A stretch of 64,000 nt of DNA from G963708325 sp963708325 (GTDB taxonomy: Bacteria; Actinomycetota; Thermoleophilia; Solirubrobacterales; 70-9), in NCBI GenBank assembly GCA_963708325.1, contig OY970203.1, positions 2,542,001-2,606,000 on the forward strand, read 5' to 3'. Position numbers and translations under genes: made by a program. The number at the start of each line of letters is the position of its first letter. Positions within the stretch are counted from its first letter, which is position 1. Positions 50,548-57,793 of the stretch are shown here, piece by piece. A model generated the notes under the pieces. It had not been told where the DNA came from. It did no database searches and saw only the letters and a list, made by a program, of their open reading frames with translations.

Positions 50548-50566
50548 GTGGCCACTTTGCGGCCAC
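50548..50566. promoter_or_regulatory. GTGGCCAC pair, tRNA end
   Basis: GTGGCCACTTTGCGGCCAC, identical to 43767-43785, 73 bp inside the tRNA-proximal repeat and just upstream of the TerS-like start. Confidence 0.65.
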
Positions 50567-50639
50567 CCCTGGCCGTTTCTGTGTCCGTCCCGCGCTCCCC
50601 ATCCGATGAGAAACCCGCCGTTTCCAGCGGGTTCTCAGG

Positions 50640-50681
50640 TGCCGGAGGAGGGACTCGAACCCCCGACACGCGGATTATGAT
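50640..50681. other. Attachment site, tRNA end (42-bp repeat)
   Basis: 42 bp identical to 43617-43658, comprising the discriminator base through the anticodon loop of the intact tRNA-Met gene. Confidence 0.85.
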
Positions 50682-50713
50682 TCCGCTGCTCTAACCAGCT
50701 GAGCTACTCCGGC
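50640..50713 (-). tRNA. tRNA-Met (anticodon CAT), island integration site
   Basis: On the minus strand: acceptor GCCGGAG / CTCCGGC, D arm GCTC/GAGC, anticodon stem GCGGA/TCCGC around ATCATAA, T arm TCGGGGGTTCGAGTCCCTC, discriminator A, no CCA. The anticodon is CAT; elongator Met is assumed, though an Ile2 (lysidine) tRNA cannot be excluded from sequence alone. Its 3' half is duplicated at 43617 and 42594. Confidence 0.93.
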
Positions 50714-50810
50714 GGGGAAGCGAATCGTAGCGGCGGTCGGACGCGGCTCATGGGTGCCGATTCGACGACTCGGCCGGCGCGCAAATTGCGGGTTTTCGTA
50801 GGGTTGGCTG

Positions 50811-51761
50811 GTGAGCGAGATCGAGGATGCGGTCAGCGCGGTGGTGCGCGACTGTTTGGGCGTGCGGTCGGGCGAGGACGTGGTCGTCGTCTGCAACCCG
50901 GCCACCCGCGACCTCGGCGAGCGCCTCCGGGCCGAGGCCGAGGCGGCGGGCGGCGACGCCGTGCTCGCGACGATGGCCGAGCGCGCTTCGCACGCCGCCG
51001 AGCCGCCGGCGCCGGTTGCGGCGGCGATGGCGGCCGCAGACGTCGTCCTCGCACCCACCGTCCAGTCGCTCTCCCACACCGCCGCCCGCAAGGCGGCAAG
51101 CGACGCCGGGGCGCGGATCGCGACCCTCCCCGGTGTGACCGAGGAGATGCTGGCGCGGGTGATGAGCGCCGACATGGACGCGCTTCGACGCCGCGGACGC
51201 GCGGTGGCCGACGTTCTCACCGCCGGCACGCAGGCCCGCGTCACGTGCGCCAACGGCAGCGATCTGACGCTCGGGCTGGGCGACCGCACGGCGATCGCCG
51301 ACGCGGGTGAGCTGCGCGAGCCGGGGGCGTTTGGGAACCTCCCCTGCGGTGAGGCCTTCATAGCGCCGATCGAGGGGACGGGCGAGGGGCGCCTGGTGGT
51401 GGACGGCACGATCGCGGCGATCGGCGTGCCGGCCGAGCCCGTCGCGCTCACGGTCGAGTCCGGCCACCTGACCGCGGCCGGCGGTGAGGCCGGCGGCGAG
51501 CTGATGGAGCTGCTGACGGCGCACGGGTCCGATGGCACAAGCGTTGCCGAGCTGGGGATCGGCACCAACGAGAAGGCGACCCTGAGCGGCAACGTGCTGG
51601 AGGACGAGAAGATCCTCGGCACGGCGCACGTCGCGTTCGGTGCCTCCGCGGCGATCGGCGGTACCGTCCAGGTCCCGGTGCATCTCGACTGCGTCGTCAC
51701 CAGGCCGGACGTGACGATCGACGGCGAGTCCCTGGTGCGGGGCGGGGAGCTCCTGGTCTGA
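50811..51761 (+). CDS. M29-like aminopeptidase
   Basis: 316 residues. Three elements in order: NLPCGEAFIAPIEGTGEGRLVVDGTI near 180-205, GELGIGTNEKATLSGNVLEDEKILGTAHVAFG (written VAELGIGTNEKA) near 255-285, and VHLDCVVTRPDVTIDG near 295. These hold the metal-ligand Glu/His/Asp residues of M29 (thermophilic aminopeptidase T) enzymes. GTG start. The protein is shorter than T-type enzymes (about 410), with a reduced N-terminal domain. Co-translated with the formiminotransferase (TGATG), which suggests amino-acid salvage. Confidence 0.85.
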   Translation: MSEIEDAVSAVVRDCLGVRSGEDVVVVCNPATRDLGERLRAEAEAAGGDAVLATMAERASHAAEPPAPVAAAMAAADVVLAPTVQSLSHTAARKAASDAGARIATLPGVTEEMLARVMSADMDALRRRGRAVADVLTAGTQARVTCANGSDLTLGLGDRTAIADAGELREPGAFGNLPCGEAFIAPIEGTGEGRLVVDGTIAAIGVPAEPVALTVESGHLTAAGGEAGGELMELLTAHGSDGTSVAELGIGTNEKATLSGNVLEDEKILGTAHVAFGASAAIGGTVQVPVHLDCVVTRPDVTIDGESLVRGGELLV

Positions 51762-52648
51762 TGCTGCTCGCCGTCCCGAACCTGTCCGACGGTCGCCGGA
51801 TCGACGTGATCGACGCCCTGCGGGAGGCGTTCTCCGGGCGCAGTGAGCTGCTCGACACCCACGCCGACGCGGTCCACAACCGCACGGTGCTCACGCTCGC
51901 CGGCACCCCGGGTGCGCTGATCGCCGACCTGGTTGCCGGTGCGACCGCGGCCTGCGACACGATCGACATGCGCTCCCACGAGGGGCTGCACCCGTGTCTT
52001 GGCGCCCTCGACGTCTGCCCGGTCGTGTGGCTGCGCGAGCGCGATCGCGAGGCGGCGCGGGAGGAGGCTCGCCGCGCCGCCGCCCGCATCGCCCGCGAGC
52101 TTCACATCCCCGTCTTCCTCTACGGCGACCTGGCGGGCACCCGCCAGCGGCGCGAGCGGGCGTTCTTCCGCCAGGGCGGGCTGGTCGAGCTGCGACGCCG
52201 GATGGCAGCGGGCGAGCTGCGCCCCGACCTCGGCCCGCCCGAGCTGCACCCGACGGCCGGCGCCACCCTGGTGACGGCGCGCCCGCCGCTGGTCGCGTTC
52301 AACCTCGAGCTGGACACGCCCGACCCGGACGTGGCGCGGATGGTCGCGGCGTCATTGCGCGAGTCGGGCGGCGGCCCGCCCGGCCTCCGCGCCCTTGGGC
52401 TGCCCCGCGACGGACAGCGCTCCCAGGTGTCGATCAACGTCGGCGACCCCGAGCTTGTGCCGCTGGCCAGCGTCGTCGAGATCACCCGCACGCTCGCCGG
52501 GCGCCATGGTGCCGCCCCGGTCGAGGCTGAGCTGGTCGGGCTCGCTCCGGAGGTGGCGCTGGAGGGCTTCCCCGACGACCTGCCGATCCGCGGCTTCGAT
52601 CCCGACCGCGACCTGATCGAGCGCCGCCTCTCCGCGCTGCCGAAATGA
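51761..52648 (+). CDS. Glutamate formiminotransferase-like protein
   Basis: 295 residues covering the formiminotransferase N- and C-subdomains without the cyclodeaminase part. Key region: RSHEGLHPCLGALDVCPVV, aligned to the family's H-P-R-x-G-x-x-D-V-x-P; the Arg is Cys here. VSINVGDPELVPLASVVEITR and VEAELVGLAPEVALEGFP further support the fold. The enzyme would move a formimino group from formiminoglutamate to tetrahydrofolate at the end of histidine breakdown. No other hut gene is seen. ATG shares a base with the upstream stop. Confidence 0.85.
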   Translation: MLLAVPNLSDGRRIDVIDALREAFSGRSELLDTHADAVHNRTVLTLAGTPGALIADLVAGATAACDTIDMRSHEGLHPCLGALDVCPVVWLRERDREAAREEARRAAARIARELHIPVFLYGDLAGTRQRRERAFFRQGGLVELRRRMAAGELRPDLGPPELHPTAGATLVTARPPLVAFNLELDTPDPDVARMVAASLRESGGGPPGLRALGLPRDGQRSQVSINVGDPELVPLASVVEITRTLAGRHGAAPVEAELVGLAPEVALEGFPDDLPIRGFDPDRDLIERRLSALPK

Positions 52649-52752
52649 CGGCGCCCGCCGGCCGGCGGCGCGCCGGCGGTGTCGATCCAGCGAAGGAATG
52701 GCGCGTCAGCCGTGGGTGCTGGGGTTTGGAATCGATCGTCTAGATTCCCGGC

Positions 52753-53145
52753 ATGGCCAACACCAGGCGCCGCCGCCGCAAGCACCGTGGCACGCAGGGC
52801 GGCCGGATCGACCGCAAGCCGAAGCGCCGGCCGCAGAGCCGCGGCGAGGCGCGCGCGCAGATGCGCTCGCGTTCGGGTGGCGGCCGCAAGCGGGGGCGGG
52901 GTCAGGCCTTCCAGCGCGGCGCGAAGCCTCCGAGCTGGAGAAGCGCGATGAACCGCGGCTTCATCGCGGCCGCCGTCTTCTTCGCGATCGTCGCCTTCGG
53001 CTTCAAGCAGCCCGTCGTCGAGGCGCTCAGCCTGTCGCTGTTCATGCTCCTGCTCTACATCCCGATGGGCTACTTCATGGACGGGATGTTCTACCGACGC
53101 CGACAGCGGCGCGAGCAGGCCGAGCGCGAGGCGCGGTCCGGCTAG
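52753..53145 (+). CDS. Small basic membrane protein
   Basis: 130 residues. The first 65 are very rich in Arg/Lys/Gly (RRRRRKHRGTQGG), then two helices (RGFIAAAVFFAIVAFGF and LSLSLFMLLLYIPMGYFMDGMF). Known in actinobacteria only as a conserved hypothetical type. The positive head may bind nucleic acid or lipid head groups. ATG follows no striking ribosome site. Its stop shares CTAG with the convergent SDR gene. Confidence 0.8.
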   Translation: MANTRRRRRKHRGTQGGRIDRKPKRRPQSRGEARAQMRSRSGGGRKRGRGQAFQRGAKPPSWRSAMNRGFIAAAVFFAIVAFGFKQPVVEALSLSLFMLLLYIPMGYFMDGMFYRRRQRREQAEREARSG

Positions 53146-54065
53146 ACCTTCTCGCGGGGTCCGACGCCCTCGAAGGGGATGCGCGCGGCGGCGTTGGGGG
53201 GAAGCGAACCCTCGCGCGTTCCGTGCTCCTCGGCGTATCGCTCCGCGACTCGCACCATTTCCGGCGCCTTCCCTCTCACCTGGCGGTCGAGGAGACCGCG
53301 GAAGCCACGCAGCTTGAGCAACGCTCGCAGAAGACGGGGGGCGATCACCTGGTCCGAGCGCCGCTCGACGCCGCGGGCAACGGCCTCGGCCGCCATCTCC
53401 AGCGGGTACGTCTTGCCAAGCGCCTTCGGCACACCATCCAGCGCGATCTTGAAGGCCGGGTGCTCATGCGCCGCCGCCACGAGGTTGGTGTCCATGAACG
53501 TGAAGTAGCCGACCCCGACGTCGACGCCGAGGTGGGCGACCTCCAGCCGCAGGCAGTCGCAGAAGGCCTCGATGCCCGCCTTGCTGGCCGCGTAGGACGC
53601 CATCAGCGGGGTGTGGGCAGCCGCCGCCGCCGAGGCGATCACGAGCACGTAGCCGCGACGCTCGATCACCTGGGGTAGGCAGCGGCGCACCGTCCTCCAG
53701 GCGCCGATCAGGTTGATCTCGATCGTGCGCTCGAACGCCGCCGGGTCGATCGTGCGCACGGTTCCCACCGGCCCCGTGCCGGCGTTCGCGATCACCACGT
53801 CGATCCCGCCGAAGCGCTCGACGGTGCCGGCGACGGCGCCCTCCAGCGCCTCGGGGTCGGTGACGTCGCACTCGAACCAGGCGGCATCGCCGCACTCGGC
53901 GGCGGTGCGCTCGAGCAGCTCCGGCTCGAGCCCGACCAGGGAGAGGTGGGCGCCGCGCTGCGCCAGCAGCCTGGCCGAGCCGGCGCCGATCCCGCGCGCC
54001 GCGCCGGTGACCAGAACCGTCTTGCCCTCCAACGACCAGGCCTCGCGCGCCATCGCCGCGAACAT
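53142..54065 (-). CDS. Short-chain dehydrogenase/reductase
   Basis: 307 residues. Rossmann motif VLVTGAARGIGAGSARLL, CDVTD, NAGTGPVG, catalytic ASAAAAAHTPLMASYAASK (Ser, Tyr-x3-Lys). A C-terminal extension of about 60 residues with LLRALLKLRGFRGLLDRQVRG is typical of lipid-acting actinobacterial SDRs. ATG 54065 follows GGAGG by 4 nt; the ATG at 54053 has no suitable site. Substrate unknown. Confidence 0.93.
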   Translation of the reverse strand: MFAAMAREAWSLEGKTVLVTGAARGIGAGSARLLAQRGAHLSLVGLEPELLERTAAECGDAAWFECDVTDPEALEGAVAGTVERFGGIDVVIANAGTGPVGTVRTIDPAAFERTIEINLIGAWRTVRRCLPQVIERRGYVLVIASAAAAAHTPLMASYAASKAGIEAFCDCLRLEVAHLGVDVGVGYFTFMDTNLVAAAHEHPAFKIALDGVPKALGKTYPLEMAAEAVARGVERRSDQVIAPRLLRALLKLRGFRGLLDRQVRGKAPEMVRVAERYAEEHGTREGSLPPNAAARIPFEGVGPREKV

Positions 54066-54126
54066 ACAGCCTCCGCCCGGGGCGGGGCGCGACCGGGGCG
54101 CCGCGCCCCACCGCTACCCTGAGCCG

Positions 54127-54765
54127 ATGGACGTGCGGATGTTCACCGTCGGCCCGATCGCCGAGAACTGCTTCATCGTGCGCCGCGACGGCTCCGACTC
54201 GGCCCTGATCGTCGATCCCGGCGACGACGCCGAGCGGATCCTGGGGCCCGTGCAGGAGCTGGGCCTGAGCGTGGAGGCGATCCTGCTCACGCACTGCCAC
54301 TTCGACCACATCGGCGCGGTGGCGCCGGTGGCGGCGGCGACCGGGGCGCCCGTGTACTGCCCGCAGATCGAGGTGCCCGTTCTCGCCGACATCATGTCCT
54401 TCGTGCCGTGGCCCGGGTTCGGCCCCTACGAGAGCTACGACGCCGACGAGACGGTGGCGGGCGGCGAGCTCCTCAGCCTCGCCGGATTGGAGATCGACGT
54501 GGTCTTTACCCCCGGCCACAGCCCCGGCCACGTCACCTACGCGATCCCGGACGAGGGGGCGCTGTTCTCCGGCGACGTCCTCTTTGCGGGATCGGTCGGC
54601 CGCACCGACCTGCCGGGCGGCGACTGGGGCACCCTGCTGGAGAGCATCCGCACCCTGGTCGACTCCTATCCCGGCGAGACCACGGTCTATCCCGGTCACA
54701 TGGGGATCACCACGCTCGGCGCCGAGCGCGCCACGAACCCGTTTCTGGCCGAACTGGCGCGGTAG
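54127..54765 (+). CDS. Metallo-beta-lactamase-fold hydrolase (glyoxalase II-like)
   Basis: 212 residues. Zinc ligands HCHFDHIG (H-x-H-x-D-H) at about 57-62, HSPGH near 134, GDVLFAGSVGRTDL near 152, and PGHMGITTLG at the C-terminus. This is the YcbL/GloB-like single-domain group, usually hydrolysing thioesters such as lactoylglutathione-type adducts. It sits 12 bp before hisS, so they may share transcription. ATG chosen as the first clean start. Confidence 0.9.
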   Translation: MDVRMFTVGPIAENCFIVRRDGSDSALIVDPGDDAERILGPVQELGLSVEAILLTHCHFDHIGAVAPVAAATGAPVYCPQIEVPVLADIMSFVPWPGFGPYESYDADETVAGGELLSLAGLEIDVVFTPGHSPGHVTYAIPDEGALFSGDVLFAGSVGRTDLPGGDWGTLLESIRTLVDSYPGETTVYPGHMGITTLGAERATNPFLAELAR

Positions 54766-54776
54766 GGTCGCGCTCA

Positions 54777-56003
54777 GTGAGCGCCCACCAGGCTCCGAGG
54801 GGCACCTTCGACGTCCTGCCCCAGTCGCAGGCGGTCCGCGACCGGATCGAGGCGGCGGCGCGCGCCCTCTTCGCCCGCGCCGGCTACGCCCGGATCGAGA
54901 CGCCGGTCTTCGAGGACACCGAGCTGTTCACGCGCGGCGTGGGGGAGGCCACCGACATCGTCCGCAAGGAGATGTTCACGTTCACGGACCAGGGCGGCCG
55001 CAGCGTCACCCTGCGCCCGGAGGGCACGGCGCCGATCTGCCGCGCATACGTCGAGCACGGCATGCACAAGCTGGCCCAGCCCGTGAAGCTCTGGTACCTG
55101 GGCCCCTTCTTCCGCTACGAGGCGCCCCAGGCGGGACGGTTCCGCCAGTTCAGCCAGGTGGGCGCCGAGGCGATCGGCTCCGATTCCCCTCTGGTGGACG
55201 CCGAGCTGATCGGGCTGCTCGACGAGCTGCTGCGGGGGCTCGGCGTGCCCGGGCTCGAGCTGCGCATCTCCAGCCTTGCCACGCCCGAGTCCCGCGCCGG
55301 CTACCGGGAAGAGCTGATCGCGTACCTGCGCGAGCACGAGTCCGAGCTCTCGCGCGACGTGCGCGAGCGGATCGAAGCCAACCCGCTGCGCGCCTTCGAC
55401 TCCAAGGACCCCGGCACGCAGGCGGTGATGGCGAAGGCGCCGACGATCCTCGAGCGCCTCGAGGGCGCCGACGCCGAGCACTTCGCCGCGGTCCGCGCCC
55501 TGCTCGACCGCGCCGGGATCGAGTACGTCCTCGATGGCACCCTGGTGCGGGGGCTCGACTACTACACGCGCACCGTGTTCTCGTTCACCTGCGACCGCCT
55601 CGGCGCCCAGGCCGAGGTCGGCGGCGGCGGGCGCTACGACCTGCTGGTCGAGCAGCTCGGCGGGCCGCCGACGCCGGCGGCGGGATGGGCCGCCGGAATC
55701 GAGCGGATCGCGCTCGCCCTCGCCGAGGAGCCCGAGGCACCGCGCCGCGACGTCTTCGTCGCCAGCGCCGGCGAGGACCGAAGCGCTGCTCTCGCCCTGG
55801 TCTCCGAGCTGCGCCGCGCCGGGCTTTCCGCCGAGACCGACCTCGCCGGTCGCGGGATGAAGGGGCAGATGAAGCACGCCGACCGCGTCGGCGCCCGCTG
55901 GGCGGTGATCCTGGAGCCCGACGGCACCGCCCAGCTCCGCGACATGGAGTCGGGCGAGCAGCGGCCCGTGGACCCCGCCGAGGTCGCGGAGGCGGTGCGG
56001 TGA
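54777..56003 (+). CDS. hisS: Histidyl-tRNA synthetase
   Basis: 408 residues, class II aminoacyl-tRNA synthetase. Motif 1 near RIETPVFEDTELFTRGVGEATDIV, motif 2 FRYEAPQAGRFRQFSQVGAEAIGS, histidine A loop LVRGLDYYTRTVFSF, motif 3 AAGWAAGIERIALAL, and an anticodon-binding C-terminal domain. It charges tRNA-His. GTG start just after the upstream gene; the stop overlaps the aspS GTG (GTGA), an operon order common in actinobacteria. Confidence 0.97.
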   Translation: MSAHQAPRGTFDVLPQSQAVRDRIEAAARALFARAGYARIETPVFEDTELFTRGVGEATDIVRKEMFTFTDQGGRSVTLRPEGTAPICRAYVEHGMHKLAQPVKLWYLGPFFRYEAPQAGRFRQFSQVGAEAIGSDSPLVDAELIGLLDELLRGLGVPGLELRISSLATPESRAGYREELIAYLREHESELSRDVRERIEANPLRAFDSKDPGTQAVMAKAPTILERLEGADAEHFAAVRALLDRAGIEYVLDGTLVRGLDYYTRTVFSFTCDRLGAQAEVGGGGRYDLLVEQLGGPPTPAAGWAAGIERIALALAEEPEAPRRDVFVASAGEDRSAALALVSELRRAGLSAETDLAGRGMKGQMKHADRVGARWAVILEPDGTAQLRDMESGEQRPVDPAEVAEAVR

Positions 56004-57793
56004 GCGAGGGCTTCCCCGCGATGCGGCCGAACGCCTACCGCGACACCTGGTGCGGCCAGGTGCTCGCCGACCGGGTCGACTCCGAGGCCCGCGTCGCCGG
56101 CTGGGTGCACCGCCGCCGTGACCACGGCGGGCTGATCTTCATCGACCTGCGCGACCGCACCGGGCTCGTCCAGCTGGTCTTCAACCCCGACGCCGCCGGC
56201 GAGGCCCACGGGCTCGCCCACGACCTCCGCGCCGAGGACGTCGTCACCGCCTCGGGGACGGTGGTGCGGCGCTCGCCCGAGACCGTCAACCCCGAGCTGC
56301 CGACGGGCGAGTTCGAGCTGCGCGTGGGGGCGGCGGAGGTGCTGTCGGACGCCGACACCCCGCCCTTCGAGGTGGAGAGCTTCAGCGGCGAGGTCGGCGA
56401 GGACACGCGGCTGCGCTACCGCTACCTCGACCTGCGCCGCGAGCGGATGCGCGACGCGATCGTGCTGCGCCACGGCGTCGCGCAGTCGATGCGGCGCTTC
56501 CTGGACGGTGAGGGGTTCCTCGAGATCGAGACCCCGGTGCTGACGCGCTCGACGCCGGAGGGCGCCCGCGACTTCCTCGTGCCCAGCCGTCTCCAGCACG
56601 GTTCGTTCTACGCGCTGCCGCAGTCGCCGCAGCTCTTCAAGCAGCTGCTGATGGTCGCCGGCTTCGAGCGCTACTTCCAGATCGCTCGCTGCTTTCGCGA
56701 CGAGGACTTCCGCGCCGATCGCCAGCCCGACTTCACCCAGCTCGACATCGAGATGTCGTTCGTGGACGTGGACGACGTGATCGACCTGAACGAGCGCCTG
56801 CTCGCCCGCGTGCTGGGCGAGGCCGGGGTGGAGGTGGAGCTGCCGCTGCGGCGGATCCCCTACGACGAGGCGATCGGGCGCTACGGCACCGACCGGCCCG
56901 ACGTGCGCTACGGGCTCGAGCTTTGCGACCTCACCGAGCTGGTGCGCGACACGGAGTTCAACGCCTTCCGCGCCGTCGTCGCCGAGGGGGGCGTCGTCCA
57001 GGGCCTCAACGCCGGGCCCCGCGAGCTGTCCCGCGCCGAGCTCGACGGCCTGATCGACGAGGCCAAGGGCCTCGGCGCGACCGGGCTCGTGTGGGCGTTT
57101 CGCGAGGGCGACGGCTGGCGCTCGCCGGTGGCCAAGTTCCTCTCCGCCGACGAGATCGCGGCGATGAGCGGCGCGCTCGACGCCGAGGAGGGCGACCTGC
57201 TGCTGCTGGTCGCCGACGAGCCGCCGGTTGTCGGCCGCGCGCTCGGCGGCCTGCGCACCCGCCTCGCCGCGCGCTTCGGGCTGGTCCCCGAGGACGACAA
57301 CGCCCTCGTCTGGATCGTCGACTGGCCGCTGTTCGGGTGGGACACCGAGGAGCAGACCTGGGACGCCCTGCACCATCCATTCACGGCACCCGACGGGGAG
57401 CTTCGCCCGGACGATCTCGGCGCCACCCGCGCCCGCGCCTACGACGTCGTTTGGAACGGCGTCGAGATCGGCGGCGGGTCGATCCGAATCAACCGCCCCG
57501 ACGTGCAGCGCGCCGTCTTCGAGGCCCTGGGGATCTCTGCGCGAGAGGCCGAGGAGCGGTTCGGCTTCCTGCTGGAGGCGCTGCGCTACGGCGCGCCGCC
57601 GCACGGCGGCATCGCCTACGGCCTCGACCGGATCGTCGCCCTGCTGCACGGCTCGGAGTCGATCCGCGACGTGATCGCCTTCCCGAAGACGGCCTCCGGC
57701 GGCGACCCGCTGACCGGCGCCCCGGCGCCGGTCGACCCCGCCCAGCTCGCCGATCTGGGCCTCGACCTGCGTGCCCCGGCCCCGCCGCCGTGA
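56000..57793 (+). CDS. aspS: Aspartyl-tRNA synthetase (bacterial type, possibly non-discriminating)
   Basis: 597 residues. OB-fold anticodon-binding domain (WVHRRRDHGGLIFIDLRDRTGLVQ), motif 1, motif 2 FQIARCFRDEDFRADRQPDFTQLDIEMSF, GAD insertion domain about 290-430, and motif 3 GIAYGLDRIVALLHG. Full bacterial AspRS. The His after RRRD (the position that is Leu in E. coli) is the residue type found in non-discriminating AspRS, which also charges tRNA-Asn. GTG start overlaps hisS. Confidence 0.97.
   Translation: MSEGFPAMRPNAYRDTWCGQVLADRVDSEARVAGWVHRRRDHGGLIFIDLRDRTGLVQLVFNPDAAGEAHGLAHDLRAEDVVTASGTVVRRSPETVNPELPTGEFELRVGAAEVLSDADTPPFEVESFSGEVGEDTRLRYRYLDLRRERMRDAIVLRHGVAQSMRRFLDGEGFLEIETPVLTRSTPEGARDFLVPSRLQHGSFYALPQSPQLFKQLLMVAGFERYFQIARCFRDEDFRADRQPDFTQLDIEMSFVDVDDVIDLNERLLARVLGEAGVEVELPLRRIPYDEAIGRYGTDRPDVRYGLELCDLTELVRDTEFNAFRAVVAEGGVVQGLNAGPRELSRAELDGLIDEAKGLGATGLVWAFREGDGWRSPVAKFLSADEIAAMSGALDAEEGDLLLLVADEPPVVGRALGGLRTRLAARFGLVPEDDNALVWIVDWPLFGWDTEEQTWDALHHPFTAPDGELRPDDLGATRARAYDVVWNGVEIGGGSIRINRPDVQRAVFEALGISAREAEERFGFLLEALRYGAPPHGGIAYGLDRIVALLHGSESIRDVIAFPKTASGGDPLTGAPAPVDPAQLADLGLDLRAPAPPP

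Larger units (their letters stand above)
43617..50681. mobile_element. Integrated phage-satellite-like island (PICI-type) at tRNA-Met
   Basis: A 7.06-kb element bounded by identical 42-bp repeats of the tRNA-Met 3' half. Contents in transcription order on the minus strand: small-terminase-like gene, lipoprotein, hypothetical, CHC2 primase piece, DUF3987-like replication protein, excisionase-like HTH, tyrosine integrase, lipoprotein. An AlpA-like HTH gene is divergent beside the integrase. Integrase, AlpA/Xis, primase-replicase and TerS without any capsid, tail, large terminase or transfer gene is the PICI gene set. The evidence for packaging by a helper phage is only the TerS-like gene. Other readings are a decayed prophage or a mobilisable integrative element. 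Confidence 0.7.

Noticed and set aside
50519..50602. Longer start of the TerS-like gene
   Set aside because: It would read through the GTGGCCAC pair that recurs at the other island end in non-coding DNA.
43617..50681. Conjugative element (AICE) rather than satellite
   Set aside because: No FtsK/TraSA-type translocase, relaxase or mating gene is visible, and a TerS-like gene points to phage packaging.
52649..52752. GC-rich inverted segments as a rho-independent terminator
   Set aside because: GCCGGC-type repeats are expected by chance at this GC content and no T-tract follows.
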